Below, piece after piece: positions 63,405 to 64,000 of a DNA stretch of 64,000 bases (positions are counted from its first letter, which is position 1; each line of letters starts with the position of its first letter). The stretch is from Sphingomonas cannabina. GTDB lineage: Bacteria > Pseudomonadota > Alphaproteobacteria > Sphingomonadales > Sphingomonadaceae. The translations under genes were made by a program, and so were the position numbers. The stretch lies in the NCBI RefSeq assembly GCF_021391395.1, contig NZ_CP090059.1, forward strand, positions 2,837,001-2,901,000, given 5' to 3'. A model generated the notes under the pieces. The model had not been told where the DNA came from. It ran no database searches and saw only the letters and a list, made by a program, of their open reading frames with translations.

Positions 63405-63848
63405 CTACTCCGCCGGCTTCTGCGCGGTGATCCTGACATTGGGCATCAGCGCCGCGTTGGGCGGCAGCGGCAGTGTGCCCGGCGGAAAGCCGTTCGCCTC
63501 GAACATATATGCCTCGATATCCGCCACCTTGCGGCCGCCAAGGCTGCCCGGCGCGTTCAGCGGCATGGTCGACTGGATGCGGCCGAACAGGTCTCCGGCC
63601 GAGGTGTTGTTCCAGTTGTTGAGGAAGCCCGGGCCGACGAGTGCCGGCGCCACGTCGATTCCGGCCAGCGTGTCGCCGTGGCAGGCGGCGCAGTTCTCCG
63701 CATAGGCGACCTTGCCGCGCGCGGCCTGCTCGGCGGTGTAGACGCCGCTCCACACGTTGCGCTCGGGCGCCTGCGCACGCGACACCATGGCGCCGCCGAG
63801 AAGCAGCGCGGCGCCTGCCAGCCAATATCCCTGCGTCCGCCTGTCCAT
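63405..63848 (-). CDS. Exported cytochrome c
   Basis: A 147-residue protein with an N-terminal hydrophobic signal (YWLAGAALLLGGAMVSRAQ) and one heme c motif C-x2-C-H in YAENCAACHGDTLAG near residue 55. A likely Met ligand is in IQSTMPLNAPGSLGG, and the end carries VADIEAYMFEANG. It follows the 63848-64000 dehydrogenase by a TGATG overlap and is the likely partner of that quinoprotein. A GTG one codon earlier is an alternative start. Confidence 0.87.
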   Translation of the reverse strand: MDRRTQGYWLAGAALLLGGAMVSRAQAPERNVWSGVYTAEQAARGKVAYAENCAACHGDTLAGIDVAPALVGPGFLNNWNNTSAGDLFGRIQSTMPLNAPGSLGGRKVADIEAYMFEANGFPPGTLPLPPNAALMPNVRITAQKPAE

Positions 63849-64000
63849 CACGCCACTCCCGGAAGCCGGAACGCCACCAGCTCGGCGCTGTAGTTGCCGC
63901 CGCCGATGGCGACGACGATGTACTGGCGTCCGTTCACCATATAAGTCATCGGCGAGCCGCTCTGCGGCGCGGGCATGTAGACCGCGCCCTTCTCCTCGCC
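63848..64000 (-). CDS. PQQ-dependent dehydrogenase, C-terminal end (partial)
   Basis: The last 50 residues of a second quinoprotein; the rest is beyond the window. Visible: MPAPQSGSPMTYMVNGRQYI, VVAIGGGNYSAELVAF and the end RLPGVA. This matches the closing blade of PQQ dehydrogenases and parallels the end of the one at 59225 (GTPMTYAVGKRQMVAVVATG). Its TGA overlaps the cytochrome start, so a second dehydrogenase-cytochrome pair exists in the cluster. Confidence 0.8.
   Translation of the reverse strand, partial: GEEKGAVYMPAPQSGSPMTYMVNGRQYIVVAIGGGNYSAELVAFRLPGVA

Overview
The window is GC-rich, densely packed alphaproteobacterial chromosome, most likely from Sphingomonas or a close relative in the Sphingomonadaceae. 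The signs are the elongated S16 with an acidic alanine-rich tail, several SusC-like/TonB receptors, PQQ dehydrogenases, the mreBCD-mrdA-rodA cluster, translationally coupled overlaps of the ATGA type, and many paired inverted intergenic repeats. I assign the lineage from gene content and style only; no marker gene was compared.

Layout. (1) 1-5980: leucine/isovalerate degradation, with the end of the methylcrotonyl-CoA carboxylase beta subunit, the whole biotinylated alpha subunit, an acetyltransferase, a MaoC dehydratase and an FAD amine oxidase. An antisense, repeat-bounded DUF559 nuclease cassette sits inside the group. (2) 5987-16727: mixed housekeeping and envelope genes (L,D-transpeptidase, small lipoprotein, Baeyer-Villiger-type monooxygenase, MarR regulator, aldehyde dehydrogenase, prepilin peptidase, GFA protein, asd, DPP-IV-like peptidase, DUF418 protein). 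(3) 16896-22818 on the minus strand: the ffh-rpsP-rimM-trmD-rplS translation block, interrupted by a metallophosphoesterase, a small membrane protein and an oppositely oriented flavoprotein. (4) 22819-23612: a 0.8 kb non-coding stretch with a 20-unit, 11-bp tandem array. (5) 23613-30472: a GGDEF-EAL protein, DUF924, mtaB, ftsY, the YciB homologue, sodB and pspF. (6) 30574-33615: a sigma54-driven phage-shock operon, pspABC followed by five further small membrane proteins, four of them PspB-like. (7) 33746-42646: sufE, a 2Fe-2S protein, a J-domain protein, mutL and the rod-shape/elongasome cluster; then tRNA-Lys(CTT) at 42749. (8) 43007-50170: a small xylan/oligosaccharide locus (esterase, TonB receptor, GH3 enzyme) around a LacI-type palindrome. 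(9) 50304-64000: an accessory catabolic cluster (TonB receptor, cupins, MFS transporter, lactonase, PQQ dehydrogenases, cytochromes c, CoA transferase, crotonase) whose promoter regions share a 17-bp palindrome.

How the parts work together. The catabolic cluster reads as import through the outer membrane, oxidation in the periplasm by quinoproteins that pass electrons to small cytochromes c, lactone opening, inner-membrane uptake, CoA activation and crotonase chemistry. The substrate is unknown. The psp operon with its divergent activator PspF is a complete inducible inner-membrane stress module.

Most notable: the four-copy operator and its cluster, the expanded PspB-like family in the psp operon, a crotonase lacking both canonical catalytic glutamates, the 11-bp array upstream of ffh, and inverted repeats that have entered coding sequence (mutL linker, mtaB C-terminus, DUF559 gene).
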